Assembly (NCBI GenBank): GCA_937864535.1
Contig: CALMJS010000019.1
Location: 124,001 to 188,000 of the forward strand
Direction: 5' to 3'
DNA from: an uncultured Paracoccaceae bacterium
GTDB lineage: Bacteria; Pseudomonadota; Alphaproteobacteria; Rhodobacterales; Rhodobacteraceae
Length of the DNA: 64,000 nt
In this document: positions 47,476 to 56,511 of the stretch, piece by piece
How the letters are laid out: every line of letters begins with the position of its first letter
Position numbering within the stretch: the first letter of the stretch is position 1
Program-made: the position numbers and the translations under genes
The notes under the pieces: model-generated
Told to the model about the DNA's origin: nothing
The model's database searches: none
What the model saw: only the letters and a program-made list of their open reading frames with translations

Positions 47476-47848
47476 CTAGTTTGCTGCCTCGCGGGCCGCC
47501 GCCAGCCATGCATCGTACTCGGCCTGATGCGCAGCGATCCAGTCGGTGGCATGCCGTTCGATATCTGCAGCCGAGTTTTCGCCGTCGTTGATCAGCTTGT
47601 TCTCGGCAGAGATGTCGTTGATGTCCAGTTTGGCGACTTCGAACAGTTTCGCGGCAGCGGGGTTCGCGGCCAGGAAATCGTTGCGGGCGATCACGCCGAT
47701 GCTGTCCACCGCAAAGCCGAGGTTCTTGCCCCCGAATTCGGTGACGGCGGTGGCACCATCGGGCAGCGCGGTGAACGGAACGCTCAGCCACTCGACGTCA
47801 ACCCCCGGCACCAGCACGCCAGAGACCCAGTAGGGAATCCAGGCGGCG
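47476..47848 (-). pseudogene. proX: proX remnant (C-terminal part of glycine betaine/proline ABC substrate-binding protein)
   Basis: AAWIPYWVSGVLVPGVDVEWLSVPFTALPDGATAVTEFGGKNLGFAVDS...; N-terminal half and signal peptide absent. Confidence 0.83.
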
Positions 47849-48076
47849 ACCGGCGGTTTGCCACGCGATCAGCACCAGCACCACCAGCATGACAAGGGGC
47901 GGGATGGCCTGTAGCGTGCCCTCGATCTGGACGATGACCGATTCAAAGAACCGCTTGATCGGCTGGGTCAGCGCTCGGTTGGCGATGGCCCATTGTTTGA
48001 TGCCGTCGGCTCAAGCACCGATACCCAGATCAATCGACTGAAACGGGTTCAGCCAGTTCATTCCCGTGTCAGCCAT
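47849..48076 (-). pseudogene. proW: proW remnant with in-frame TGA and C-terminal deletion
   Basis: MADTGMNWLNPFQSIDLGIGA*ADGIKQWAIANRALTQPIKRFFESVIVQIEGTLQAIPPLVMLVVLVLIAWQTA then runs into proX. Confidence 0.8.
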
Positions 48077-48575
48077 CAGGCAGCCCTCTCTTCTTCGCGT
48101 CCCTGGATGCCGCGCAGCAGCGCCCGTTTGGTGACAACCCCGATGGTCCGGCCATCGGCGGCGATCAGGATCGGGTGATCGGTCCCGACCGCCAGATCGA
48201 CCAGCGTATTCAGTTTGTCGGTCGGGTGCCCCTGTGGCCAAGTCGACGTGTCCTGCGGGCCATGCGCCTGTACATAGGCGTCATAGGGCTGCATGACGCG
48301 GGCCAGCCCGACGCGCTGTTGCATGCCCCCCGACAATTCATCGGGGTATTTGCGGTCCCAGCCTTTGAGGTCCACCATCTCGATCGCGCGGGCGGCAACC
48401 TGCGCCCGCTTGGCCTCTGGAATGCCGCGCACCTCGAGGGAAAAGGCGACGTTTTCGCGGACCGTGCGGTGCGGCATCAGCGCCATGGATTGAAACACCA
48501 TGCCGATTTTTTCCGCCCTGAGGCGCCTCGGCGGACATGGCGTTGACGTTCTCGCCCTCGATATAGACCGCGCCC
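48076..48575 (-). pseudogene. proV: proV remnant: N-terminus with Walker A lost, 1-nt frameshift, internal deletion removing Walker B
   Basis: GAVYIEGENVNAMSAEA / frameshift / LRAEKIGMVFQSMALMPHRTVRENVAFSLEVRGI...LSGGMQQRVGLAR joined to VMQPYDAYVQAHG and a CBS-like tail. Confidence 0.82.
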
Positions 48576-49147
48576 TGCGCCAGCTCGCAGGCGAAGGCTA
48601 TGTGGTCCTGCATGAAAACCGCGGGGCGCAGGTGGCCCCGATGACCCACAAAACCATGCGCAATTTCTTTGTCGCGGCGCCGATGATCTATGCCGCGACC
48701 ACCCGTCTGGCCGCCGAAAACGCAACCGCCGCGCAGATCAAACGACTCAAGGAAACGCAATGGCAGTTCCGTCAGGCGATCAAATCCGGGAACGCCGCCG
48801 AACGCGCATTGGGCAATGAACGGTTCCATTCCATCATCGGCGAAATGGCCGACAACGAATATCTGACGCCCTCTCTGCGCCGGTTACTGATCGACCATAC
48901 CCGCATTGGAATGACGTTCTATAACCCGCGCAAACTGCATCTGGCCCCGCAGCGCGAACTGGCCGCCGACCAGCATGATATGTTCATCGACCTGATCGAG
49001 GCGGGCGATGCCGACGCCGCCTCGGACCTCGCGATTGCGCATTGGGAACTGTCCCGCGCCCAGATCGAGAGTTTCGTTTCCCCCGAAAGCCTATCCCTGC
49101 CCCTTGGACTCGCGCCGGGTGCTGTAGAAGAACGAGGAGCTTCATGA
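48573..49147 (+). pseudogene. GntR/FCD regulator remnant, N-terminal HTH missing
   Basis: ALRQLAGEGYVVLHENRGAQVAPM (wing of wHTH) then complete FCD domain; upstream sequence is proV in opposite orientation. Confidence 0.8.
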
Positions 49148-50046
49148 AATTTGAAGGCATCTATACGCCAGCCATCACCCCGCACCGCGAAGATGGCAGT
49201 ATCGACCGCGACGCCTTTGTCGCACATCTGGAATACCTGATCGCATCGGGCGTGCAGGGCATCATCAATGGCGGCTCGACCGGCGAATATTACGCCCAGT
49301 CGATGGAGGAACGCCGGGAAATGGCCAGCCTCGCCCGCGAGGTGACAAAGGGCCGCGTGCATCTGATGATCGGCACCGTGGCAATCCGGCTGGAGGACAG
49401 CCTGACCATGGCCACCCATGCCGCGCAGATCGGCGCGGATTCGATCCTCGTCGGCTCGCCGCCCTATGCGGTCCCGACCGAACGGGAAAACGCGCTGAAC
49501 GCGCTGGCCATCGACCGCGCCGCCGACCTGCCGATCATGCTGTATAACTACCCCGGCCGCATGGGCATCAACATGGGCGAGGAGTTCCTCGACCGTGTTG
49601 GCCGCAGCCGCAATTTCTGCGCGATCAAGGAGAGCTCGGGCGATATCAACCGCGTCCACCTGCTGGCGCGCGATTATCCGCATGTGCAGATGTCCTGCGG
49701 CATGGACGATCAGGCCCTGGAATTTTTTGCGTGGGGCGCGCGCAGCTGGGTCTGCGGCGGTTCGAATTTCCTCCCGGGGGAACATATCGCCCTCTATCGG
49801 GCCTGCGCCATCGAGGGCGATTTTGCCAAGGGCCGCCGGATCATGTCCGCCATGATGCCGCTGATGCGGGTGCTGGAACAGGGCGGCAAATTCATCCAAT
49901 GCATCAAATACGGCGCCGAAATAATGGGCCAATATGCCGGACCACCGCGCCCCCCGCTCAAGGGGCTGAACAAGGATGACAAAAAACAGCTGGAACAGGT
50001 CGTGCGCGTACTCAAGCGCACGGTAGCCGAAATCGTAGCGGAGTAG
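49144..50046 (+). CDS. dihydrodipicolinate synthase / N-acetylneuraminate lyase family protein
   Basis: GIYTPAITPHREDGSIDRDAFVAHLEYLIASGVQGIINGGSTGEYYAQSMEER; Schiff-base Lys motif NFCAIKESSGD. Confidence 0.92.
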   Translation: MKFEGIYTPAITPHREDGSIDRDAFVAHLEYLIASGVQGIINGGSTGEYYAQSMEERREMASLAREVTKGRVHLMIGTVAIRLEDSLTMATHAAQIGADSILVGSPPYAVPTERENALNALAIDRAADLPIMLYNYPGRMGINMGEEFLDRVGRSRNFCAIKESSGDINRVHLLARDYPHVQMSCGMDDQALEFFAWGARSWVCGGSNFLPGEHIALYRACAIEGDFAKGRRIMSAMMPLMRVLEQGGKFIQCIKYGAEIMGQYAGPPRPPLKGLNKDDKKQLEQVVRVLKRTVAEIVAE

Positions 50047-50050
50047 GGCC

Positions 50051-51547
50051 ATGACCGATCTTTTGACGACCGAAGAATACAAGGCCATCGCCGCCGGACT
50101 GGACCTGCCGACGCAGGCCTTTATCGACGGGTCCTTCCGCCCGGCGATATCGGGGAAAACCTTTGACTCGATCAATCCCGCGACGGGCACCGTTCTGGCC
50201 AAAATCGCCGCCTGTGACGCGGCGGATGTCGATTTCGCCGTCGGCAAGGCCCGCGATGCGTTCGAGGATGGCCGCTGGTCGCGGCTGCATCCGCGCGAAC
50301 GCAAGGAGGTGCTGATCCGCCTCGCCAAACTGATCGGGCGCAATGCCCGCGAACTGGCCGTGCTCGAGAGCCTCGACAGCGGCAAGACCATTTTCGACTG
50401 CGAAACCGTCGATGTGCCGGAAACCGTCAACTGTCTGATGTGGCACGCGGAATTGATCGACAAGATCTACGATCAGGTCGCGCCCGCCTCTGACAACCAT
50501 ATCGCGATGATCGTGCGCGAACCCGTCGGCGTGGTGGGTCTGGTGCTGCCGTGGAACTTCCCTCTCCTCATGCTGGCGTGGAAAATCGGTCCGGCGCTGG
50601 CCTCTGGCTGTTCGATCATCGTGAAACCGGCGATGGAAACCAGCCTCTCAGCGCTGCGCATTGCCGAACTGGCCATGGAGGCCGGAGTTCCCGCAGGTGT
50701 GTTCAACGTCCTGCCGGGCGGCGGCGCCGAAGTGGGCGAGCCGATCGGACGCCATATGGATATCGATGCCGTGTCCTTTACCGGCTCGACCGCGACTGGT
50801 CGGCGGTTCCTGCGCTACGCGTCCGAGTCCAACCTCAAGGAAGTCCCGCTGGAAATGCGCGGCAAAAACCCGGCTATCGTGCTGGATGACGCCGAAAATC
50901 TGGACCGCGTCGCGGCGCATATCGTCAATGGCGCGTTCTGGAACATGGGCGAGAACTGCTCTGCCGCCTCGCGCCTGATCGTGCAGAGCGGGGTCAAGGA
51001 CGCGCTGATGTCCCGCATCCTCGCCCATGTGCGCGAATGGCCGATGGGCGATCCGCTGGACCCGGTGAACCGCGTCGGCGCGCTGGTGTCGCAGGCGCAT
51101 TTCGACAAGGTTAGCTCTTATCTGACCGCCGGGCCCGAGGTCCTCCTGGGCGGCACGGCCAAGGACGGGTTCGTCGAACCCACGATCCTCGAGATCGACG
51201 CCCGCGATGCCCGTCAGCTGCGCGAGGAAATCTTTGGCCCCGTTCTCTGTGTCCTGACCGTCGGCAGCTATGACGAGGCGATCGCGCTGGCCAATGTCAC
51301 CGAATACGGGCTGGCGGCGTCGATCTTTTCGTCGAATGTCAAACGGGCAATCCGCGGCGCACGGGCGATCCGCGCGGGTACGGTGACCGTCAACAGCTTT
51401 GGCGAAGGCGATATTTCCACCCCCTTTGGCGGTTCTAAACAGTCGGGCTTTGGCGGGCGGGACAACGGTATCCATGCCCACGACCAGTATACCCAGCTCA
51501 AGACGATCCGGGTTGATCTGGCCGATGACGCGGACGAGGCTGTCTGA
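50051..51547 (+). CDS. NAD(P)-dependent aldehyde dehydrogenase
   Basis: VVGLVLPWNFPLLMLAWKIGPALASGCSIIVKPA; FTGSTATGRRFL; GENCSAASRLIVQ. Confidence 0.92.
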   Translation: MTDLLTTEEYKAIAAGLDLPTQAFIDGSFRPAISGKTFDSINPATGTVLAKIAACDAADVDFAVGKARDAFEDGRWSRLHPRERKEVLIRLAKLIGRNARELAVLESLDSGKTIFDCETVDVPETVNCLMWHAELIDKIYDQVAPASDNHIAMIVREPVGVVGLVLPWNFPLLMLAWKIGPALASGCSIIVKPAMETSLSALRIAELAMEAGVPAGVFNVLPGGGAEVGEPIGRHMDIDAVSFTGSTATGRRFLRYASESNLKEVPLEMRGKNPAIVLDDAENLDRVAAHIVNGAFWNMGENCSAASRLIVQSGVKDALMSRILAHVREWPMGDPLDPVNRVGALVSQAHFDKVSSYLTAGPEVLLGGTAKDGFVEPTILEIDARDARQLREEIFGPVLCVLTVGSYDEAIALANVTEYGLAASIFSSNVKRAIRGARAIRAGTVTVNSFGEGDISTPFGGSKQSGFGGRDNGIHAHDQYTQLKTIRVDLADDADEAV

Positions 51548-51549
51548 CA

Positions 51550-52792
51550 TGGCGGCATACACGGCAAAACGAACGCCGGTCCTCAAGGGACCGGCTGCAT
51601 GGTCGGCGATCCTGCCCGGACAGGCGGCCCCGGCTTGCGGATTGTCATCCTCGATGCCGGCCGTCTGGCCGAGGCGTCATCGGGCCGCAATTCCGGGTTC
51701 ATGATCGATCTGCCGCACGAACTGACCTCGGACGATTATGCGGGCCATGGCGATGACCGCGAGGTGATCGACCTGAACCGGCAGGCGATCGCCTTTGCCG
51801 CCAGAGCCGTCGAGGAGTTTGATATCAAGCGCGACTACTTTGACCCGATGGGCAAGGTGAACGGCGCGGCCTCGGATCTGGCGGACCGGTTGAACCGCAG
51901 CTATGCCGAACATCTGACCTCGCTCGGGGAACCCAGCGAACATCTGGACGCGCAGGCGATGTATGCGCTGACCGGCAGCCGTCACTATGTGTCGGGCCTC
52001 TACACGCCGGGGACGGTGATGCTGCAACCGGCGGGATTTGTCCGCGGCTTTGGTCAGGGGCTACGGGCCGCTGGCGTCGCGATCTATGAGCAGACCGCCG
52101 TCACCGCGTTTCATCGGCGCACCGGCGGCTGGGAGGTGCAGACCCCGCGCGGCACGGTTCACGCGGCCAAGGTGATCCTCGCCAACAATGGCCATGTCGA
52201 GAGCTTTGGTTTTGCGCAGAACCGGCTGATGCATGTGTTTCTGTTCGCGTCGATGACGGTGGATTTGCCGCCAGCGACCCTTCGCAAACTGGGCGGCGCG
52301 GCGCGTTGGGGGGTGACGCCCTCGGACCCGATGGGCACGACCATGCGGCGGATCGATACCGCGCTGGGGGGCAACCGGATCATCACCCGCACCTGCGCCA
52401 ATTTCCTGCCGGACATGGTTCCCTCGGACAGGGAACTGCGCCGGACCGCCGCCGTGCACCGACAAAAATTCGCGGATCGCTATCCCGATCTGGCGGATGT
52501 GAAACAGGAATATACATGGGCGGGACATCTGTGCCTGACCAATAACGCGGTGTCCGTGACCGGAGAACTGGATCAGGATCTCTTTGCCGCGACCGTCTGT
52601 AACGGACTGGGCACCGCCCGCAGCACGCTGACCGGGATGGCCGCCGCCGAAACCGCGATGGGCCTGAGCACCGACATCACCCGGCATTTCGCCGCCGAGG
52701 CGCAGCCGAAAAAACTGCCGCCCAAGCCGTTTTCAACGGTGGGGGCGAATATTTTTTTACGGTTCAAGGAATGGCGGGCGCGAGCGGAATAA
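51550..52792 (+). pseudogene. FAD-dependent oxidoreductase (DAO family) with frame-shifting deletion of the N-terminal FAD-binding region
   Basis: MAAYTAKRTPVLKGPAAWSAILPGQAAP in one frame, then PGLRIVILDAGRLAEASSGRNSGFMIDLPHE in another; no GxGxxG motif. Confidence 0.78.
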
Positions 52793-52813
52793 ACCGCCCT
52801 GCCCCGTCCGCCC

Positions 52814-53142
52814 CTAGGGTAGGCTCAGTTTTGCCATCCGGCCCCCGTCCACGGTCCAAACCTGCCCAGTGACAAAACCCGCCTCATCCGAGGCGAGCCA
52901 AGCCACCAGCGCGGCGACCTCATCGGGGCGCCCAGTGCGCCCAACCGGATGGATGCGCCCGATATTTTGCCGAAAACCGACCGGGTCCGGCATCGCCGCA
53001 ATAAATGCCTCATTCAGATCGGTATCGATCCAGCCGGGCGCGACAGCATTGCAGCGCACCTGCTGCGAATGATCGACCGCAACCGCCCCAATTCCGCCCA
53101 CCGCTCCGGTGACCAGAGCCTTTTCCCTTCTAGGTCAGTCAT
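52814..53142 (-). pseudogene. short-chain dehydrogenase/reductase remnant with internal deletion and frameshift
   Basis: MTDLEGK / frame change / [11 protein letters not shown] joined directly to [24 protein letters not shown]...[13 protein letters not shown]; YxxxK active site absent. Confidence 0.78.
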
Positions 53143-53314
53143 CTCTTGACCCGAATGTGGAAACAGGTGCGCCAAATTGCGCCGCATCGATGGTCAGGCC
53201 CAGACTCGGACCCAGATCCGGACCGTCGGGTAAATGGATATGCCCGCCGACGATAGTGACACCCTTGTCGGCGTAATTGCCGAGGAGACGGAGCGTGGAT
53301 TCCTTGTTCTTCAT
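53135..53314 (-). pseudogene. fragment of an unidentified gene ending at the SDR start
   Basis: MKNKESTLRLLGNYADKGVTIVGGHIHLPDGPDLGPSLGLTIDAAQFGAPVSTFGSRDD; stop overlaps SDR ATG. Confidence 0.4.
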
Positions 53315-53397
53315 CGGCGCAACGCCGCTGTGGCGCGACGGTGAGAAAATGGCCGCCCCGCAGGGCGGCCAGTCGCAGGAGTGCTAATATTGCGTGT

Positions 53398-54045
53398 TCA
53401 GTTCGTCCACCGCCGGGATTTCGCGTCCTCGGCGTTTTTGCCGCTGGTGGTCATGCCCATAAAGGTCTTGTCCGAGTATTTCATCGACGAATAGGTGATG
53501 TGCAGATGCCGGTGGCTGACCTTGATGTCCATCGGTTCGACAATGTGGTGCGCACTAGAATGCAGCGCGGGCGACATATGCGACAGTTTGTGGAACATGT
53601 TCAGATCGCCAATAGTCGGCCAGCGCCGCACATCGTCGAGATCGCGAATAAAAGGCGCACCGGTCATCGGCACAAAGATCGAATGTTTGCCGCCAAAGGG
53701 CAGCGATTTTTCCGGATTACGCGCGCGGTAGGTCCAGCCTGAGGGGATCGTCGCGATCAATTCACGCACCAACCCGCGATCCGGATAGACCCTCTCGCCC
53801 ACGACCTTGGCCCCGACGCGTTTCCAGTCCGCCAGCGCGATCTCATCGCGGAAAATTACACCGACATCTTCGAGGATCGCCATAGAGGCCGCGTCGATCT
53901 GCTCGACCCGGGCGGGGTCCATGACCTCGCACTCCGGGATGCCGCGTTCGAGTGCAGGCAACATATCCAGATCCGGCGCGCCCCGCAGGGCGCGGCGGGC
54001 GGATCTGCCGCCATGACGGCCGGTACGGGTCGAAATCTCGTTCAT
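53398..54045 (-). pseudogene. trimethylamine methyltransferase (MttB) family protein, truncated
   Basis: MEILSTR-like N-terminus, DMLPALERGIPECEVMDPARVEQIDAASMAILEDVGVIFRDE... KTFMGMTTSGKNAEDAK then unrelated 6 aa; about 215 aa versus roughly 500 for the family. Confidence 0.8.
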
Positions 54046-54148
54046 GCTGGTCTCCCTCAACTGTCGGGACCAGCAAGCAACGAACGGACCCGCGGTCACT
54101 GTCACAGCGGCGAAGCGGAGCTACGATTTTGCGACATGGCCGCGCACT

Positions 54149-54201
54149 CCCCTGACGCCAAGTCTCTGCACCGGGGGGCGAGGCAGAGATGGCGTCAGGG
54201 G
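54149..54201 (-). terminator. long stem-loop (CCCCTGACGCCA..TCTCTGC / GCAGAGA..TGGCGTCAGGGG)
   Basis: 12-bp plus 7-bp perfectly complementary arms (2-nt bulge), 10 bp beyond the ugpC-type stop codon. Confidence 0.65.
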
Positions 54202-54211
54202 ACGCAGGGGA

Positions 54212-55258
54212 TCAGGGCAGCCGCAGACCCGTTTCAGGGTCGAACAGATGCGCCCGATCCGCCATCACCGCGACACGCAGAGTCTCGCCCGCGCCCGCGC
54301 TGATCCGGTCCCGCAGCGCCAAGAGCGCGCGTTGCCCGGCAATCGTGGCGACGACATGGGTTTCGCTGCCGGTCTGTTCGACCAGTTCGATCCGCGCCTC
54401 GATGCCGGCGGGGTCCAGCCGGAAATGTTCCGGCCTGATGCCCAGCACCACAGCCCGCCCCGCATCGCCGCGCAGCACCGGAAAAACCGTCCCCTCGGCG
54501 GTGACAATGCCGCCCTCGCCCACCGTGCCGGAAAACATGTTCATTTCGGGCGAGCCGATAAAACCCGCGACGAACAGATTGCGCGGCGCATCATAGAGCT
54601 CGAGCGGCGTGCCGACCTGTTCGATCACCCCGCCGTTCATCACGACGATCCGGTCGGCCATTGTCATCGCCTCGATCTGGTCGTGGGTCACATAGATGCT
54701 GGTCGCGCCCAGCGTGACATGGGTCTGCTTGATCTCGGACCGCATTTTCACCCGCAATTTCGCGTCGAGGTTCGACAGCGGTTCGTCGAACAGGAACACC
54801 TCGGGGTTGCGGACGATCGCGCGGCCCATCGCCACGCGCTGCCGCTGGCCACCGGACATTTGCCGGGGATAACGGCCCAGAACCGGCTCCAGCCCCAAAA
54901 TTGCCGCCGCCTTTTGCACACGTTCCTTGCGCTCGGCCTTGGGCACATTGGCCAGCCGCAGCGAAAAGCCCATGTTCTCCTCGACCGTCATATGCGGATA
55001 GAGGGCGTAGGTCTGGAACACCATGGCGATGTCGCGATCCTTGGGCGGGACATCGTTGACCACACGGCCCGCAATGGAAATATCTCCGCCCGAAATCGTC
55101 TCGAGCCCGGCGATCATCCGCAGCAACGTGGATTTGCCACAGCCGGACGGACCGACCAGCGCGACGAATTCGCCGTCCGGAATATCGACCGAGATATCGT
55201 GCAGCACCTGTGCGCCGCCATAGGTTTTGGACAGGTTTTGGATGGTAACTGCGCCCAT
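54212..55258 (-). CDS. ugpC: sugar ABC transporter ATP-binding protein (UgpC type)
   Basis: LVGPSGCGKSTLLRMIAGLE, MSGGQRQRVAMGRAIVRNPEVFLFDEPLSNLDAKLR. Confidence 0.93.
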   Translation of the reverse strand: MGAVTIQNLSKTYGGAQVLHDISVDIPDGEFVALVGPSGCGKSTLLRMIAGLETISGGDISIAGRVVNDVPPKDRDIAMVFQTYALYPHMTVEENMGFSLRLANVPKAERKERVQKAAAILGLEPVLGRYPRQMSGGQRQRVAMGRAIVRNPEVFLFDEPLSNLDAKLRVKMRSEIKQTHVTLGATSIYVTHDQIEAMTMADRIVVMNGGVIEQVGTPLELYDAPRNLFVAGFIGSPEMNMFSGTVGEGGIVTAEGTVFPVLRGDAGRAVVLGIRPEHFRLDPAGIEARIELVEQTGSETHVVATIAGQRALLALRDRISAGAGETLRVAVMADRAHLFDPETGLRLP

Positions 55259-55287
55259 CGTCTCCTCCTTACGGTTGGGGTGCGGGG

Positions 55288-56511
55288 TCAGCGCAACTGC
55301 GGGCCATCGTCGAATGGCCTGACCAGAAAATTGAGAACCAAGAGGGCCGACCCGATCACCACGATCATCCCGCCCGCCATCGTCGCCGCCGAGGCTCCGA
55401 ACAGGCCGACAATCGGGGCGATGGTCCCGCCGACAGCGAAATTGAATACGCCCAGCATGGCGGCCGCCGTTCCGGCCTGTGCGCCATGGTTGGACAGCGC
55501 CGCCACCTGCACCGCCGGGCCGATGCCGCCGCCGCTGGCAATCACCACGAAAAGGCACAGCAGTTGCAGCCACACCGGCGCGGCGACGGCCTGCGACAGC
55601 CACAGCCCCACCGCGCCCGACATCATCAGCCCCAGCCACAGCGTCATCGCGTGGCGCGGGCGAAACCGGCGCATGATCCGGCCCGAAATCTGCGCGCAGA
55701 TCATCAGCCCGACCGCATTCACCGCGAACAGCAGGCCAAAGGTCTGCGTGCTAAAGCCGAAATCGACCTGATACACAAAGGACGACCACGACAGATAGAT
55801 AAACGTGGTCGAAAACGACAAGCCCCCGACCGCCATCACGCCGATGAAAAACCGGTCCTGAAACAGCCGCGCATAGCGCCCCGCGACGTCACGCGGGCTG
55901 CGGCCGCTCCGCCGCTCTGGCGGCAGGGTTTCACCGATGATCCGCGACACCACGACCGTCATCGTCATGCCGAACACCGCCAGCACCGCGAACAGCCCGC
56001 GCCAGCTAACCACCGCCAAGAGCTGCGCACCGATCACCGGCGCGACAATCGGCGCGAGGCTGCGCACCAACGCGATGCGGGTCATCATCCGCACCAGCCG
56101 CTGGCCCTCGAACAGGTCGCGCGCCATCGCCAGCGCGAGAACACCGCTGCCCGCCGCGCCGATGCCTTGGGCGACGCGGCCTGCCATCACCCAGCCGATG
56201 GACGGGGCAAAGATAATCGCCACGCTGGCCGCGAAATGCAGCAAGGTCGCAAAGAGCAGCGGACGCCGACGACCAAAGGCATCGCTGAGCGGGCCGATGA
56301 TCACCTGCCCCAGCCCAAAGCCGAGGGTGGTGGCGGTCAGCGTCAGTTGCACCCAGTTTTCCGTCGTCCGCAGATCACGCGCAACCGCCGGAAAGGCAGG
56401 CAGATACAGATCAATCGTGAACGGCCCAAAGGCCATCAGCATGCCAAAGACCAGCGCGACCAGAATGGCCGCCCGCCCCTCGGGATGATCCGGTATCCGC
56501 CGCTCAGCCAT
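55288..56511 (-). CDS. Bcr/CflA-family MFS multidrug transporter
   Basis: FGPFTIDLYLPAFPAVARDLRTTENWVQLTLTATTLGFGLGQVIIGPLSDAFGRRRPLL. Confidence 0.92.
   Translation of the reverse strand: MAERRIPDHPEGRAAILVALVFGMLMAFGPFTIDLYLPAFPAVARDLRTTENWVQLTLTATTLGFGLGQVIIGPLSDAFGRRRPLLFATLLHFAASVAIIFAPSIGWVMAGRVAQGIGAAGSGVLALAMARDLFEGQRLVRMMTRIALVRSLAPIVAPVIGAQLLAVVSWRGLFAVLAVFGMTMTVVVSRIIGETLPPERRSGRSPRDVAGRYARLFQDRFFIGVMAVGGLSFSTTFIYLSWSSFVYQVDFGFSTQTFGLLFAVNAVGLMICAQISGRIMRRFRPRHAMTLWLGLMMSGAVGLWLSQAVAAPVWLQLLCLFVVIASGGGIGPAVQVAALSNHGAQAGTAAAMLGVFNFAVGGTIAPIVGLFGASAATMAGGMIVVIGSALLVLNFLVRPFDDGPQLR

Noticed and set aside
47476-53400. Mobile element insertion as the cause of the decay island
   Set aside because: No transposase, terminal inverted repeat or target-site duplication is visible; junctions look like simple deletions
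54044-55771. 575-aa plus-strand ORF
   Set aside because: Antisense to ugpC-type and MFS genes; composition is shadow-like
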